Assembly: GCF_000314975.1 (NCBI RefSeq)
Contig: NZ_BAEN01000036.1
Location: 59,163-123,162 of the forward strand
Reading direction: 5' to 3'
DNA length: 64,000 nt
Source: Aliiglaciecola lipolytica E3
GTDB taxonomy: Bacteria > Pseudomonadota > Gammaproteobacteria > Enterobacterales > Alteromonadaceae
Below are positions 36,116 to 45,322 of this stretch, piece by piece. The notes beneath the pieces were generated by a model. That model did not search any database, was not told the DNA's origin, and saw only the letters and a program-made list of their open reading frames with translations. Numbering within the stretch: the first letter of the stretch is position 1; each line of letters begins with the position of its first letter. The position numbers were made by a program, and so were the translations under genes.

Positions 36116-37230
36116 CAGAAATTACGCCAACTATTAGGAACATAAGCTGTGCGCCAATTGACAGACGCATTTTGTATATTTTCCAAAACCTTATGGTCAA
36201 ACTGAATGTATAAAGGTTGCCCGTTGAAATTAACAGATTCTGTAGCGACTAGAGCGCCTCTTAACATGGCATTTTCGCTAACATTGACGTTGGCTGCCAG
36301 AATTGACTGGTAAGGTGTTAACAAGATCACTAGGCCGATCACTTGTGAGTTTTCAACAAGAGTCAAATTTCCATCTTCAACAACTAACATAACTGGGGTG
36401 TCTGATGAGCCCACAATTGTATCCTTTTCGATTTTACAGTCCCCACGAATCCAAATTAGAGATGAACTCATGTTATTTAGGCTCTGACAGTGAGAGAGTT
36501 GTTGCGCTTCATCGAAGAGTTGATTTCTATTGTTAACCGATAAATTAGTTAAATAAGCAAATATATCGTTAGGAAAAAGTGCAGGAGAATCAACGATATC
36601 TAAGCCTTTGTATTGCTGACTCCTCATACTAGATACTTCGCAATTACCTTGCTTATGTTCGTATTGCCCGCAACTGGTCAGGTTTAAGTCGTTTAAATTA
36701 ATATTTTGCGAAGTCCAAAGTGAGACTGGCAGTCCTTGTCCTGCTCCATTAGGGTTTACCACTAGAATAAGATGGTTTTCAATTGAAATTGATTGTCCGA
36801 CTAAAAGGGGAGAGCTGGGCAGTATACGAATGATGGGGTAGGTGATAACGTGCTGAGCAATAAAGTTGGAGGCAAGTTGATGCGCTGATTTCCCAGTAGA
36901 TGCAATTTCGATGATTCGTAATTTATTGTCAAATCGGTCACTTTGAATTGCTTGCATGGTTGCTAAGTATTGGCCCCGATCTGGAATATTAGCGTTCAGT
37001 TGTTGAAAATTACCCTGCGGGTTTTGGCTTAGCTTAGTCAGCATTTGAAATGAACCTAAAGACGCCATGTTTTCAGCGTCTATTTTGTTTTGGATATTTG
37101 AACCTATGGTATGTTTAGTCAAACTAATCTTGGCAGAATAAAACGCCACCGTAGAGGTCAGTATCAGCAATAATGTCACGCTGAGCAGCATTATTGCACC
37201 GCGTTGATTTGTGCAATTGAAGTTAGTCAT
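36115..37230 (-). CDS. PilX/GspK-like minor pilin
   Basis: Minor pilin-like protein of 371 residues from the ATG at 37230, which has AGG six bases upstream; a TTG at 37254 is possible but has no ribosome binding site. The N-terminus QRGAIMLLSVTLLLILTSTVAFYSAK lacks the Glu5, as PilX and GspK proteins often do. The C-terminal half is beta-rich (GSSDTPVMLVVEDGNLTLVENSQVIGLVILL), like DUF4900/PilX-type domains. It overlaps the PilW-like gene by eight bases and couples to the large PilV-like gene. Confidence 0.75.
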   Translation of the reverse strand: MTNFNCTNQRGAIMLLSVTLLLILTSTVAFYSAKISLTKHTIGSNIQNKIDAENMASLGSFQMLTKLSQNPQGNFQQLNANIPDRGQYLATMQAIQSDRFDNKLRIIEIASTGKSAHQLASNFIAQHVITYPIIRILPSSPLLVGQSISIENHLILVVNPNGAGQGLPVSLWTSQNINLNDLNLTSCGQYEHKQGNCEVSSMRSQQYKGLDIVDSPALFPNDIFAYLTNLSVNNRNQLFDEAQQLSHCQSLNNMSSSLIWIRGDCKIEKDTIVGSSDTPVMLVVEDGNLTLVENSQVIGLVILLTPYQSILAANVNVSENAMLRGALVATESVNFNGQPLYIQFDHKVLENIQNASVNWRTAYVPNSWRNF

Positions 37231-37855
37231 TTTTAGCCTGCGGACTATGCACAAAGACGACTCGATTCAGCTGTATAGAGTACTTTTTATGACGTTTTGC
37301 CTTGGCAATTATCTGGATTTCGATACCAATTGCGGTGGCAGATTTGAAGATAATATTGAATTCTAGCTGTTCAACATTAGTGACACTTGAGTCAGTTAAA
37401 TCTTGCCATCCGCCAGCATTGCAACTTGCCCCATTCTGACGCATTTCAATGGCACTGTTATGTAACCGAAACCCATAATTTTCGTTATTTTCTGCTTGGT
37501 TAAATTGCCCATTTTGATCTTTGTCATACCTATACAGTATGCAACTGTTGGCTTTTTCCTGAGGGTGTTTTGAAATTTTAATTGGGGTTAAAAATGTGTC
37601 AGAAAAGAGTTTTGGTTGATTGACGGCAGTGGCAATATCGGCATTAAATCCGGCACGTTTTATATCATTACTAATCAAGTTAGCAACGGTATTGATTTCT
37701 TCATTCAGTCGCATGTTAATTGAATAGTGGCTGCTGTTGGCTGCGGCGGTGCCGACGAACGAGGTTAAACCCGCAATGGCGCTTAACCCTATCGCCATAG
37801 CAATTAGTAGTTCAATTAACGAAAATCCTGTAGAGAAAGCGCGTGAATTTAACAT
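37223..37855 (-). CDS. PilW/GspJ-like minor prepilin
   Basis: Of 210 residues, the N-terminus has leader MLNSRAFSTG followed by FSLIELLIAMAIGLSAIAGL, a prepilin peptidase site with Glu5. The soluble part has the PilW-type helix (INTVANLISNDIKRAGFNAD) and one Cys pair (SCILYRY; ASCNAGGW). It overlaps the FimT-like gene by seven bases and the PilX-like gene by eight. Second gene of the minus-strand operon. Confidence 0.82.
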   Translation of the reverse strand: MLNSRAFSTGFSLIELLIAMAIGLSAIAGLTSFVGTAAANSSHYSINMRLNEEINTVANLISNDIKRAGFNADIATAVNQPKLFSDTFLTPIKISKHPQEKANSCILYRYDKDQNGQFNQAENNENYGFRLHNSAIEMRQNGASCNAGGWQDLTDSSVTNVEQLEFNIIFKSATAIGIEIQIIAKAKRHKKYSIQLNRVVFVHSPQAKND

Positions 37856-38403
37856 TTTTGGAAAGCACCTAGTTTACCTTGCTGCATGCAAATTCGAACT
37901 CGGCCTAAATTACTGACAATCAATTTTGCAGTTTCGTTTCCGTTGCTAAATACCCCTGTTCCGGCATTACCAATAGCTGTACCTCTGACGCCATCGAATA
38001 CGATAGTTTGATCTTTGCCCATTGTAGTATCGGAAATCTTGACTTGGGGGTAGTCTAAAGCGGAAATACGATATTCTATATTATCTACAGTACAAGCAGA
38101 TTTAACTTGGCAGTTGCAAGGGCCGGTATCACTAAGAGCAATGCACCAATCACTCCCTTTTTGAAACTGCGCGGTCACACTGTTATGTTGACTAATTGCC
38201 GTTGAACGCGCTTGTTGAAGTAAAAAGTAACTTGTCTGCAAGGTTCCTTTTAGTTGTTGGTGCTGCAACATCTGAATAATGGAAGGAGCGCCTAAGGTTG
38301 CAAGGAGCATTATGACTGACAGCACTATCATTATTTCAAGTAGCGTCAATCCACGCTGAAAAGACCCACTAAGATAGTTTGTAGCGCGTATAGTTTTGCT
38401 CAC
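37849..38403 (-). CDS. FimT/GspH-like minor prepilin
   Basis: A 184-residue protein from a GTG at 38403, preceded by AAGGA seven bases upstream. An open frame extends to a TTG at 38439 without better signals. The leader MSKTIRATNYLSGSFQRG is cleaved before LTLLEIMIVLSVIMLLATLG (Glu5). The remainder matches the GspH/FimT fold (QQARSTAISQHNSVTAQF, IVFDGVRGTAIGNAGTGVF, VSNLGRVRIC). First gene of the operon; the canonical pilVWXY1E cluster at 50-57 kb lacks a FimT/FimU gene. Confidence 0.85.
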   Translation of the reverse strand: MSKTIRATNYLSGSFQRGLTLLEIMIVLSVIMLLATLGAPSIIQMLQHQQLKGTLQTSYFLLQQARSTAISQHNSVTAQFQKGSDWCIALSDTGPCNCQVKSACTVDNIEYRISALDYPQVKISDTTMGKDQTIVFDGVRGTAIGNAGTGVFSNGNETAKLIVSNLGRVRICMQQGKLGAFQKC

Positions 38404-38513
38404 ATTTCCGTCCTTTTTAAGTGATTTTTGCACTTTCAATACCTCTTGAAATTTTCCGTGTGCTTTACTGATACTGAGTATAAGAAATATTTTTAGTAAT
38501 GGAGTACAGTTTT

Positions 38514-38876
38514 ATGAGCAAGGGAATGAGCTTGATCGAACTCATGATATGTTTAGCAGTCGTTGCCATTTTGGCAGTGGTTTCCGGCAGCGTTTTTAGT
38601 GATAATATTTTAAAATCACGTAGGCAAAGTGCACAGAATGAATTGTTGCAGCATACGTTGTTGCAAGGACAGTACCGGTTAAGTCATGGTCGATATGGTA
38701 ATGCAGAAGAACTAGGTTTAGAAAGCTCGGAGCATTATTTGTTTACTGTGGAAGTGGATAGAGGACGTACTTTTACTTTCTCTGCAATTGCACGAAATGA
38801 TCAAATAAAAGATACACAATGCCGTAAATTTACGATCAATCAATCGATGCAGCGCTTTCCTAGAAAATGTTGGTAA
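38514..38876 (+). CDS. Type IV prepilin, PilE/GspG-like, divergent from the minor pilin operon
   Basis: Short prepilin of 120 residues. The ATG at 38514 is chosen because GGAG lies nine bases upstream and it gives a short leader MSKG before MSLIELMICLAVVAILAVVSG, with Glu5; an upstream ATG at 38499 has no ribosome binding site. The soluble domain has a C-terminal Cys pair (CRKF...PRKCW), the D-loop type of type IVa pilins. Divergent from the FimT-like gene. Confidence 0.8.
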   Translation: MSKGMSLIELMICLAVVAILAVVSGSVFSDNILKSRRQSAQNELLQHTLLQGQYRLSHGRYGNAEELGLESSEHYLFTVEVDRGRTFTFSAIARNDQIKDTQCRKFTINQSMQRFPRKCW

Positions 38877-39200
38877 AACAAAAGGATAAAGTGAACTTCG
38901 GTGTGCTAAAAGAGTAGCGTTAGGACAAAGTAAGTTGCCGCTATACCCACCGAAATGACAAGAATTTTTATAAACCCTTTTTTGCCGTCATCTAAACTAT
39001 ACCCATGGGTTTTTAAGTAAATAATCCATATTAAAAATAACGCAATGGGGATCAAAAATAAAAAACGCAGCAAACTATGACTCCTGATTTCGGCTGTGAG
39101 CTAGCTTAATGGATAAGATAGCTCAAGTTACCCGTAAAGATAAAGGGATTCAGAAGCAATATCAATGTTGAATTGATTAGTTAAGGTTCAATTGCCCAAT
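38877..39200. other. Interval between the pilin gene and olsF-like gene
   Basis: 324 bp. It contains the small minus-strand membrane-protein gene at 38906-39073. Nothing else is recognised in the remaining bases. Confidence 0.6.
38906..39073 (-). CDS. Small two-TM membrane protein
   Basis: A 55-residue ORF beginning at a TTG (39073) with GGAG about seven bases upstream. The translation starts MLRFLFLIPIALFLIWIIYL, then a polar loop KTHGYSLDDGKKGFIK, then a second TM segment ILVISVGIAATYFVLTLLF. Two clean TM helices, a conserved-looking polar hairpin and a good ribosome binding site support it as a gene. It follows the olsF-like gene on the same strand after 127 bp. Function unknown. Confidence 0.7.
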   Translation of the reverse strand: MLRFLFLIPIALFLIWIIYLKTHGYSLDDGKKGFIKILVISVGIAATYFVLTLLF

Positions 39201-40925
39201 TTAGCTGGCCTTTTTCAATTGTTGTTGTAGATACCGTTGTTGCTTTTTGGATTTCATTTTAGCTATATCTCCTAAAACTAATCCATCAATACAATCATTA
39301 AAATCAGGGTCAATATTGAAATCTAAAAACTGTAAACCGTTGTCGTCGTATGTTTCTGAGTACTGCTTATATAAAGTAGGTACCAGCATTCCCATGTTAG
39401 CTAAAAGAAGTTTCAGGGTGGTAAAGTCTTCTTTATAGTTTTTCCCGGTAAAGGGGGACATTAACTCTTCATTTACCTCATATGGCAATTTAGATTGCGC
39501 TAGGTTTTCCTGAGGGGGAAAGTACAGCTGATAAAATTGGACTATGATGCTCTTAGCGGCACTGGGATATGAATTGCTTAAACTTACAGGACCAAATAGA
39601 TATCGGTATTGAGGGTTTTTTTGTATAAAAGCACCAATTCCATACCATAAATAATCGAGGCTACGTCTTCCCCAATATCGTGGCTGCACAAAACTCCGGC
39701 CAAGCTCTAAGCCTTGCTCGAAGTAGCTACTCATATTCTCATTATAATTGAATAAAGTGCTTGAATAGAGTCCGTTAACCCCATGCTCTTTAATGATCTT
39801 TTTAGCGTCACCAATACGATATGCACCCGCAATTTCCAAATCATCTGTATCCCACAAAATAAGTTGCAAGTAGTGATTGTCAAAGCGATCTATATCGCGT
39901 CGACGATTACTTCCTTCGCCTACCGCTCTAAAAGCTACTTCGCGTAGCCGTCCGATTTCACGCATAATTGGCGATGATTTACTGTATTGATATAAATAAA
40001 TCAATTTACCATCGCTAGTTTCACCTAATAATTCACATTCTGTCTTTATCGCTTTTGATAAGGTTTTTCGGTCTTCAGGTAACGCTATGGCGGTTTGCGT
40101 TTTATACACGCCACGCTTTCCAGATGCGATTTTATATAGGTGTTTCTTGAACAACTTAACGTGTTGATTCTTTGAAAAAGTATTATTATTGTAAGATTCA
40201 ACCGGTACAATCTCGCCTATTCTTATCGGCAAATGCTTGCGCCGTTGCTTAAACATTTCTTGCACTAATAAAGCCGTGGCTAATGGTTTGTAAAGCATCG
40301 AAACGCCGTAAAAAAGCGGTGAATTCTTAGCATCAATAAATGCCGGTAAAATAGGTGAATTGGTGGTTCGTGCTATTTTTAAGAAGCCTGAATTCCAACG
40401 TGTATCTCTAATGCCTTGGGGGCGTAAGCGTGACACTTCGCCCGCAGGGAAAATTAAAACTGCACCTTCTTGTTTAAGGTGTTGATGAATATTTTGCAAG
40501 TGCTCTTTCGGGGTACCACCTTGCATGTTGTTGACCGGTAAGAGCATATCTTGTAACGGACCCAACGTCATAAGCATTTGATTGGCTACAACTTTTACGT
40601 CAGGCCTAACTTCACATAATAATTTTAATAAAGCTAAAGCGTCGAGTGAACCTATGGGGTGGTTAGCGATAACAACTACGCGTCCAGAACTTGGAATTCT
40701 TTCTTTTTCAATGTCTCTTACAGAGTAGCTAATATTAAAATATTCCAGTACTTGTTCAATAAAATCAATGCCTTGAATATTTGGATAGGCTTGTCCAAAT
40801 TCCAACATTTCTTTTTCATGGAGTAAATGTCTTAAGGCAAATTGAAGCGGTTTGGAAATCCAGGGTTTGTTTTCTGCTTGGGGATAATGTTTTTTTATTA
40901 CTTCTTCAACAGTGAACATAATCAC
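39201..40925 (-). CDS. OlsF-like bifunctional ornithine-lipid synthase
   Basis: Protein of 574 residues joining two acyltransferase domains. The N-terminal half is PlsC/OlsA-like, with VVVIANHPIGSLDAL (His89, Asp95), FPAGEVSRLRPQGIRD and PVLPAFID-like sequence. The C-terminal half is OlsB/GNAT-like: MREIGRLREVAFRAVGEGSNRRRDIDRFDNHYLQLILWD, EIAGAYRIG, LELGRSFVQPRYWGRRSLDYLWYGI. This arrangement is that of OlsF, which makes phosphorus-free ornithine lipids from ornithine and acyl donors, useful under phosphate limitation. It is 169 bp after an LpxH-like gene on the same strand. An alternative reading is another N-acyl amino acid lipid. Confidence 0.83.
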   Translation of the reverse strand: MIMFTVEEVIKKHYPQAENKPWISKPLQFALRHLLHEKEMLEFGQAYPNIQGIDFIEQVLEYFNISYSVRDIEKERIPSSGRVVVIANHPIGSLDALALLKLLCEVRPDVKVVANQMLMTLGPLQDMLLPVNNMQGGTPKEHLQNIHQHLKQEGAVLIFPAGEVSRLRPQGIRDTRWNSGFLKIARTTNSPILPAFIDAKNSPLFYGVSMLYKPLATALLVQEMFKQRRKHLPIRIGEIVPVESYNNNTFSKNQHVKLFKKHLYKIASGKRGVYKTQTAIALPEDRKTLSKAIKTECELLGETSDGKLIYLYQYSKSSPIMREIGRLREVAFRAVGEGSNRRRDIDRFDNHYLQLILWDTDDLEIAGAYRIGDAKKIIKEHGVNGLYSSTLFNYNENMSSYFEQGLELGRSFVQPRYWGRRSLDYLWYGIGAFIQKNPQYRYLFGPVSLSNSYPSAAKSIIVQFYQLYFPPQENLAQSKLPYEVNEELMSPFTGKNYKEDFTTLKLLLANMGMLVPTLYKQYSETYDDNGLQFLDFNIDPDFNDCIDGLVLGDIAKMKSKKQQRYLQQQLKKAS

Positions 40926-41047
40926 ACCTTAATGTGTCTCATTTTGGCGGATTCTACGTTGTGAATGTGACACTTTAACGCCACATTGGTTGCAAAATTG
41001 TGACATGACTTTGTTAACAGCATATTCATCACAACCCGCTAAAATTT

Positions 41048-41072
41048 GTCCATCAAATACTATTTGATGGAC
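41048..41072. terminator. Perfect hairpin between LpxH-like and olsF-like genes
   Basis: GTCCATCAAAT (41048-41058) and ATTTGATGGAC (41062-41072) make an 11-bp stem with a three-base loop, 23 bp after the LpxH-like stop. The minus-strand tail AAATTTTAG is only a weak T run; it may be a weak terminator or a processing site. Confidence 0.5.
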
Positions 41073-41094
41073 ATTCCTAGTCCGAATTTTTAAC

Positions 41095-41895
41095 TTATGC
41101 AGCTTGAGTATTCTTTGACTTTTCGTGAGTTTTGAGTGGGATTACATTCACGGATTCACTTCGCTTAGCCCAATAAATGAGCTGCAATTTGCCATCTTCG
41201 TTTTCCGTTAATGCAGAGCAGTTTTCGATCCAGTCCCCGTCATTAAAATAAGTCACGTCGCGTTTATAACAAATTTCAGGATGATGGATATGGCCACAAA
41301 TTACGCCATCAAGTTGCATGCTGATGGCTCTTTCACAACAGGCATTTTTATATCTTTCGATTGCAAGGTTGGCGCCTTTAATGTGTTTTTTGATGTGGCC
41401 TGCCAAAGACCAATAGGGCTTACCGCGCATGTTTTGAATTCGGTTAAACCAGCGGTTTAAAAACAGCAGTAAATCGTATCCCTTATCACCAATCCAAGCA
41501 TGTACAGGGCCAAAACACACTTCCTGATCAAATTGATCACCATGTAAAATAAGCATTTTTCTATTATCTTTAGTCAGATGTATTGCTTCACGTTGCACTT
41601 TAATGTGGCCAAACTCCATACCATTATATTTCTGTAATGGCTGATCATGGTTGCCAGGAAGATAAATTACCTCGGTTTTAGTTTGTGATATTTGCCAGAT
41701 TTTATGCAGTACCTGATTGTGCGCTTCTGGCCAACGAAATTGCTTACTCATCGCCCACATATCGATAATATCACCCACCAAATATATGGTTTCGAATTCA
41801 TGATTGGAAAGAAAATCGAGTAGATATTCTGCTTTGCAGTCTTTATTGCCTAAGTGAATATCTGACAACCAAACGGTTTTGTATTGTTTTTTCAT
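41095..41895 (-). CDS. LpxH-like metallophosphoesterase (UDP-2,3-diacylglucosamine hydrolase family)
   Basis: Calcineurin-type phosphoesterase of 266 residues. Metal-binding motifs are all present: WLSDIHLG, LVGDIIDMW, YLPGNHDQ, LHGDQFD and ICGHIHHPE. The protein resembles LpxH/LpxI-type UDP-2,3-diacylglucosamine diphosphatases of lipid A synthesis, including the helical insert (FLNRWFNRIQNMRGKPYWSLAGHIKK). Membership in the family is clear, but whether it is the main LpxH of the cell or a paralogue acting on another substrate cannot be told. Same strand as olsF-like gene, separated by a hairpin. Confidence 0.82.
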   Translation of the reverse strand: MKKQYKTVWLSDIHLGNKDCKAEYLLDFLSNHEFETIYLVGDIIDMWAMSKQFRWPEAHNQVLHKIWQISQTKTEVIYLPGNHDQPLQKYNGMEFGHIKVQREAIHLTKDNRKMLILHGDQFDQEVCFGPVHAWIGDKGYDLLLFLNRWFNRIQNMRGKPYWSLAGHIKKHIKGANLAIERYKNACCERAISMQLDGVICGHIHHPEICYKRDVTYFNDGDWIENCSALTENEDGKLQLIYWAKRSESVNVIPLKTHEKSKNTQAA

Positions 41896-42083
41896 GTGCG
41901 CACCATAAACGTAATGGATAAACCAAGTTAAGCATCGAGTTAATTGAATTTTGTTTATGGGTCTTAGAAGTTAATTGATAGTATTGACAGATTGGTGACG
42001 TTTATTTGAATAAATAATGACAATACTTAACAGTTCGATAGCGATAAAAAGTAAATAATATTGAAAAGACTAAATTGTAGACA

Positions 42084-42109
42084 CAAAAAAAGCGCTTAAA
42101 GCGCTTTTT
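42084..42109 (-). terminator. Terminator after rpsT
   Basis: AAAAAGCGC and GCGCTTTTT (42087-42095 and 42101-42109) with a TTAAA loop; on the minus strand a T7 run follows. Confidence 0.9.
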
Positions 42110-42133
42110 CTAATGCATCATAAAAACGCGTAA

Positions 42134-42394
42134 TTATAAAGCTTTGATCTGTGCAGCAAGGCGGCTCTTATGACGAGCAGCTTTGTTTTTGTGGATCAAA
42201 CCTTTGGTTGCCATACGGTCAAGCAAAGGAGTAGCTGTAGTGTAAGCAGCAGTAGCCGCTTCTTTATCACCAGCAGCAATAGCAGCAATTACCTTTTTAA
42301 GATAAGTACGAACCATTGAACGACGGCTAGCGTTATGCTGGCGACGCTTCTCAGCTTGGATTGCGCGTTTCTTAGCAGACTTAATGTTAGCCAA
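42134..42394 (-). CDS. rpsT: 30S ribosomal protein S20
   Basis: Primary 16S rRNA-binding protein, 86 residues, highly basic and helical ([21 protein letters not shown] ... [15 protein letters not shown]). It starts with TTG at 42394 behind GGGAG; E. coli rpsT also uses UUG, which is involved in its translational autoregulation, so the same may hold here. A strong promoter lies 45 bp upstream. Divergent from murJ. Confidence 0.98.
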   Translation of the reverse strand: MANIKSAKKRAIQAEKRRQHNASRRSMVRTYLKKVIAAIAAGDKEAATAAYTTATPLLDRMATKGLIHKNKAARHKSRLAAQIKAL

Positions 42395-42438
42395 GTTGAA
42401 ACTCCCGAAAAAAATCTAGTCAAAATTCAAGGGCGCAG

Positions 42439-42467
42439 ATTGTGCCTATTCAGCTAGCTTTTGTCAA
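42439..42467 (-). promoter_or_regulatory. Sigma70 promoter of rpsT
   Basis: On the minus strand TTGACA (42467-42462) and CACAAT (42444-42439) are 17 bp apart, followed by a GC-rich discriminator (CTGCGCCC), as for growth-rate-controlled promoters. Confidence 0.8.
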
Positions 42468-42608
42468 ACAGTTTTGTCGGAATTATTGTTTTTTCCAGTC
42501 TGCATGTCTATTTTGCTTGTAATGAGGTGTGAGTATAGACTCGCTTCCACTTCATCACGCATAATAGATGGCAAGAAATTGGCCGGATATAGTGTAAGGG
42601 AATCATTT

Positions 42609-44177
42609 TTGTCAAAAAAGCTGCTTAAGTCTGGTGTGATTGTGTCTTTTATGACGTTTGTGTCGCGGATATTGGGCTTAATTCGAGATGTGGTCGTCGC
42701 TAATATGCTGGGTGCAGGGGCTGCGGCGGACGTATTTTTGGTTGCTAACAAAATCCCGAATTTTCTGCGTCGTCTATTTGCTGAGGGAGCTTTCGCTCAA
42801 GCTTTTATTCCTGTTCTTTCAGAGGTCAAAAGTGAAGGGGATAAAGAGCATCTAAAAATGTTCATCGCTAAAGTTTCAGGCACTTTAGGTGTGATTGTGA
42901 CGATAGTGACGGTATTTGGGGTGATTGGCTCACCTTTAGTTGCTGCGCTGTTTGGAGCAGGGTGGTTTGTCGATTATCTTAATGACGGGCCACAAGCGGA
43001 CAAATTCGAACCCTTTGCGCTGATGTTAAAGATTACCTTCCCCTATTTATTTTTTGTATCTTTAACCGGATTATCTGGTGCTGTACTCAATACACTGAAT
43101 AAATTTGCAGTGGCTGCGTTTACGCCGGTACTGCTTAATGTCGCTATTATTAGTTGTGCATTGTATCTCTCCCCCCATTTTGAAAACCCAGAATTTGCGT
43201 TGGCTTGGGGAGTATTCTTAGGTGGAATGTTACAGCTCTTATTTCAAATTCCGTTTTTGTATCGAGCTGGCGTTTTAGTCAAACCTAAGTGGGCGTGGTC
43301 AGATCCAAAAGTACGCAAAGTGAGAAAACTGATGATACCGGCATTATTTGGCGTCTCGGTTAGTCAAATAAACTTGCTAATAGATACCATGATAGCCACC
43401 ACGTTAATGACGGGTTCAGTAAGTTGGCTTTATTATTCAGACAGGTTGTTAGAATTTCCGTTGGGATTATTTGGAATCGCAATCGCGACTGTGATTCTTC
43501 CCACGTTATCAAAACAACATGTCAGTCAAGATAGACAATCTTTTAGCAATAGCATGGACTGGGCAATCAAAGTGGTTGTGTTACTTGGGGCACCAGCGGC
43601 AGCAGGATTGTTTGTGTTGGCAGAGCCAATGTTACTTACCATTTTTTATGGTGGTGCTTTTACCTTAGAGGATGCCACTAAGGCGTCTTATAGTTTAATG
43701 GCTTATGCCACTGGTTTGTTAAGCTTTATGTTGGTAAAAGTGTTAGCACCCGGTTTTTATTCTCGGCAAGATTTAAAAACCCCCGTGCGATACGGCATTT
43801 ACTGCATGGTAGCCAATATCTTTTTTAACATTGCGCTGGCAATACCTTATGGTTATGTCGGTCTTGCAATTGCAACTGCGTTGTCAGCTACGCTGAACGC
43901 GACTTTGTTGTATGTGCAGTTACATCGGCTTGGGGTCTTCCAAATTACTGCCAATACCGGACTTTACTTAGCTAAAATCTTGATAGGCTGTGTGGTGATG
44001 GTTTCAGTGATTCAGTTTTTCAATGTTGATATTGCTGTTTGGCAAAGTATGGATACCCTTAATAAAGCGTTCGAATTGGGAAAACTCATTTTATTGGGAT
44101 TCGTTTCTTTCGTAGTTACGTTACTGGTTGTTGGGGTGCGGACTAGCAGCTTTATTGGTACTCACAAAGTACAATAA
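42609..44177 (+). CDS. murJ: Lipid II flippase MurJ
   Basis: Membrane protein that flips lipid II during peptidoglycan synthesis. The TTG at 42609 is chosen: AAGGGA lies eight bases upstream and the resulting MSKKLLKSGVIVSFMTFVSRILGLIRD matches the family start; upstream ATGs would add 45 non-homologous residues. 522 residues, about 14 TM segments, with the MurJ signatures GLIRDVVVANMLGAGAAADVFLVANKIPNFLRRLFAEGAFAQAF. Divergent from rpsT and upstream of ribF, the usual gammaproteobacterial order. Confidence 0.95.
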   Translation: MSKKLLKSGVIVSFMTFVSRILGLIRDVVVANMLGAGAAADVFLVANKIPNFLRRLFAEGAFAQAFIPVLSEVKSEGDKEHLKMFIAKVSGTLGVIVTIVTVFGVIGSPLVAALFGAGWFVDYLNDGPQADKFEPFALMLKITFPYLFFVSLTGLSGAVLNTLNKFAVAAFTPVLLNVAIISCALYLSPHFENPEFALAWGVFLGGMLQLLFQIPFLYRAGVLVKPKWAWSDPKVRKVRKLMIPALFGVSVSQINLLIDTMIATTLMTGSVSWLYYSDRLLEFPLGLFGIAIATVILPTLSKQHVSQDRQSFSNSMDWAIKVVVLLGAPAAAGLFVLAEPMLLTIFYGGAFTLEDATKASYSLMAYATGLLSFMLVKVLAPGFYSRQDLKTPVRYGIYCMVANIFFNIALAIPYGYVGLAIATALSATLNATLLYVQLHRLGVFQITANTGLYLAKILIGCVVMVSVIQFFNVDIAVWQSMDTLNKAFELGKLILLGFVSFVVTLLVVGVRTSSFIGTHKVQ

Positions 44178-44365
44178 TACTTAACCGCGGCGATTATAGT
44201 TTGATTTAAAAGTGATAAAAGTGCTGCATATCTTGAGTTTTATGCTCGAAAGCATACTTTTCCTGTGATATCACTCCGATTGACTTTCTTTACGTGTGTA
44301 GTTCGTTATAATTCCCGCCTTTGAATAATGCATATTAATCACAAAAGGTTGATTAGAGGAAAGCA

Positions 44366-45292
44366 GTGGAATTGATCCGAGGTTTACACAACATCCGTGA
44401 AAAACACAAAGGGTGTGTGTTAACAATTGGCAAGTTTGATGGTGTGCATTTAGGTCATCAAGCGGTTTTGCGGAACTTGGTAATTCAGGCTAAAAATCTT
44501 GGCCTGCCTTCAACAGTGATGGTGTTTGAACCTCAACCAGAAGAAGTCTTTACACCTAATGATGCGCCAGCTCGTCTAAGTCGTCTGCGTGATAAATATG
44601 AACAGCTTCGGTTGTTAGGTGTTGATCGTTTATTATGTATTAAATTTGATAAAGCGTTTGCTAGCCAATCTGCCCGCTATTTTATTGAACATTTATTAGT
44701 TGATAAATTAGGGATTAAGTTTTTGGTAGTAGGTGACGACTTTCGATTTGGCAAAGACCGCCAAGGAGATTTTGCATTATTGCAAAGAAAGTCTGAACAG
44801 TATGCATATCAAGTGGTCAGTACTCAGAGCTTTCGACGCAAAGATTGTCGAATTAGTTCTACAGAAATACGTGCAGCGTTGGCCAATGGCGATTTTAACG
44901 AGGCGCAAGCGATGTTAGGGCGACCTTTTGCTATTGCTGGTAAAGTTGTACATGGTGAGAAACGTGGGAGAACCATTGGATTTCCTACAGCCAATGTTTT
45001 GCTAAAACGTTGCAAAACGCCAATAAATGGAGTTTTTGCAGTGAAAGTTAGAACTGGTGACGCATATCTTAATGGTGTTGCCAATGTAGGCGTACGTCCA
45101 ACTGTGGATGGAGTACGCTCTCAACTTGAAGTATATATATTTGATTTTAATAGCCAAATATATGGTCAGTACATTCAAGTAGAATTTTATAAGAAGTTAA
45201 GAAATGAAATAAAGTTCGCATCGTTCGAACAGTTGAAAAAACAAATTGAGCTTGATGCACATGACGCCCGCCAGCTTTTGTGTATCGAATAA
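44366..45292 (+). CDS. ribF: Bifunctional riboflavin kinase / FAD synthetase
   Basis: Makes FMN and FAD from riboflavin. 308 residues starting with GTG at 44366 after AGAGGAAA. The N-terminal adenylyltransferase domain has IGKFDGVHLGHQ and VVGDDFRFGKDR, with CRISSTEIRAAL near its end; the C-terminal kinase domain has GRTIGFPTANV and NGVFAVKV. Full length; precedes ileS as in E. coli. Confidence 0.97.
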   Translation: MELIRGLHNIREKHKGCVLTIGKFDGVHLGHQAVLRNLVIQAKNLGLPSTVMVFEPQPEEVFTPNDAPARLSRLRDKYEQLRLLGVDRLLCIKFDKAFASQSARYFIEHLLVDKLGIKFLVVGDDFRFGKDRQGDFALLQRKSEQYAYQVVSTQSFRRKDCRISSTEIRAALANGDFNEAQAMLGRPFAIAGKVVHGEKRGRTIGFPTANVLLKRCKTPINGVFAVKVRTGDAYLNGVANVGVRPTVDGVRSQLEVYIFDFNSQIYGQYIQVEFYKKLRNEIKFASFEQLKKQIELDAHDARQLLCIE

Positions 45293-45322
45293 ACAGAATT
45301 TTAGAATTGGATTTTAGCCTTA

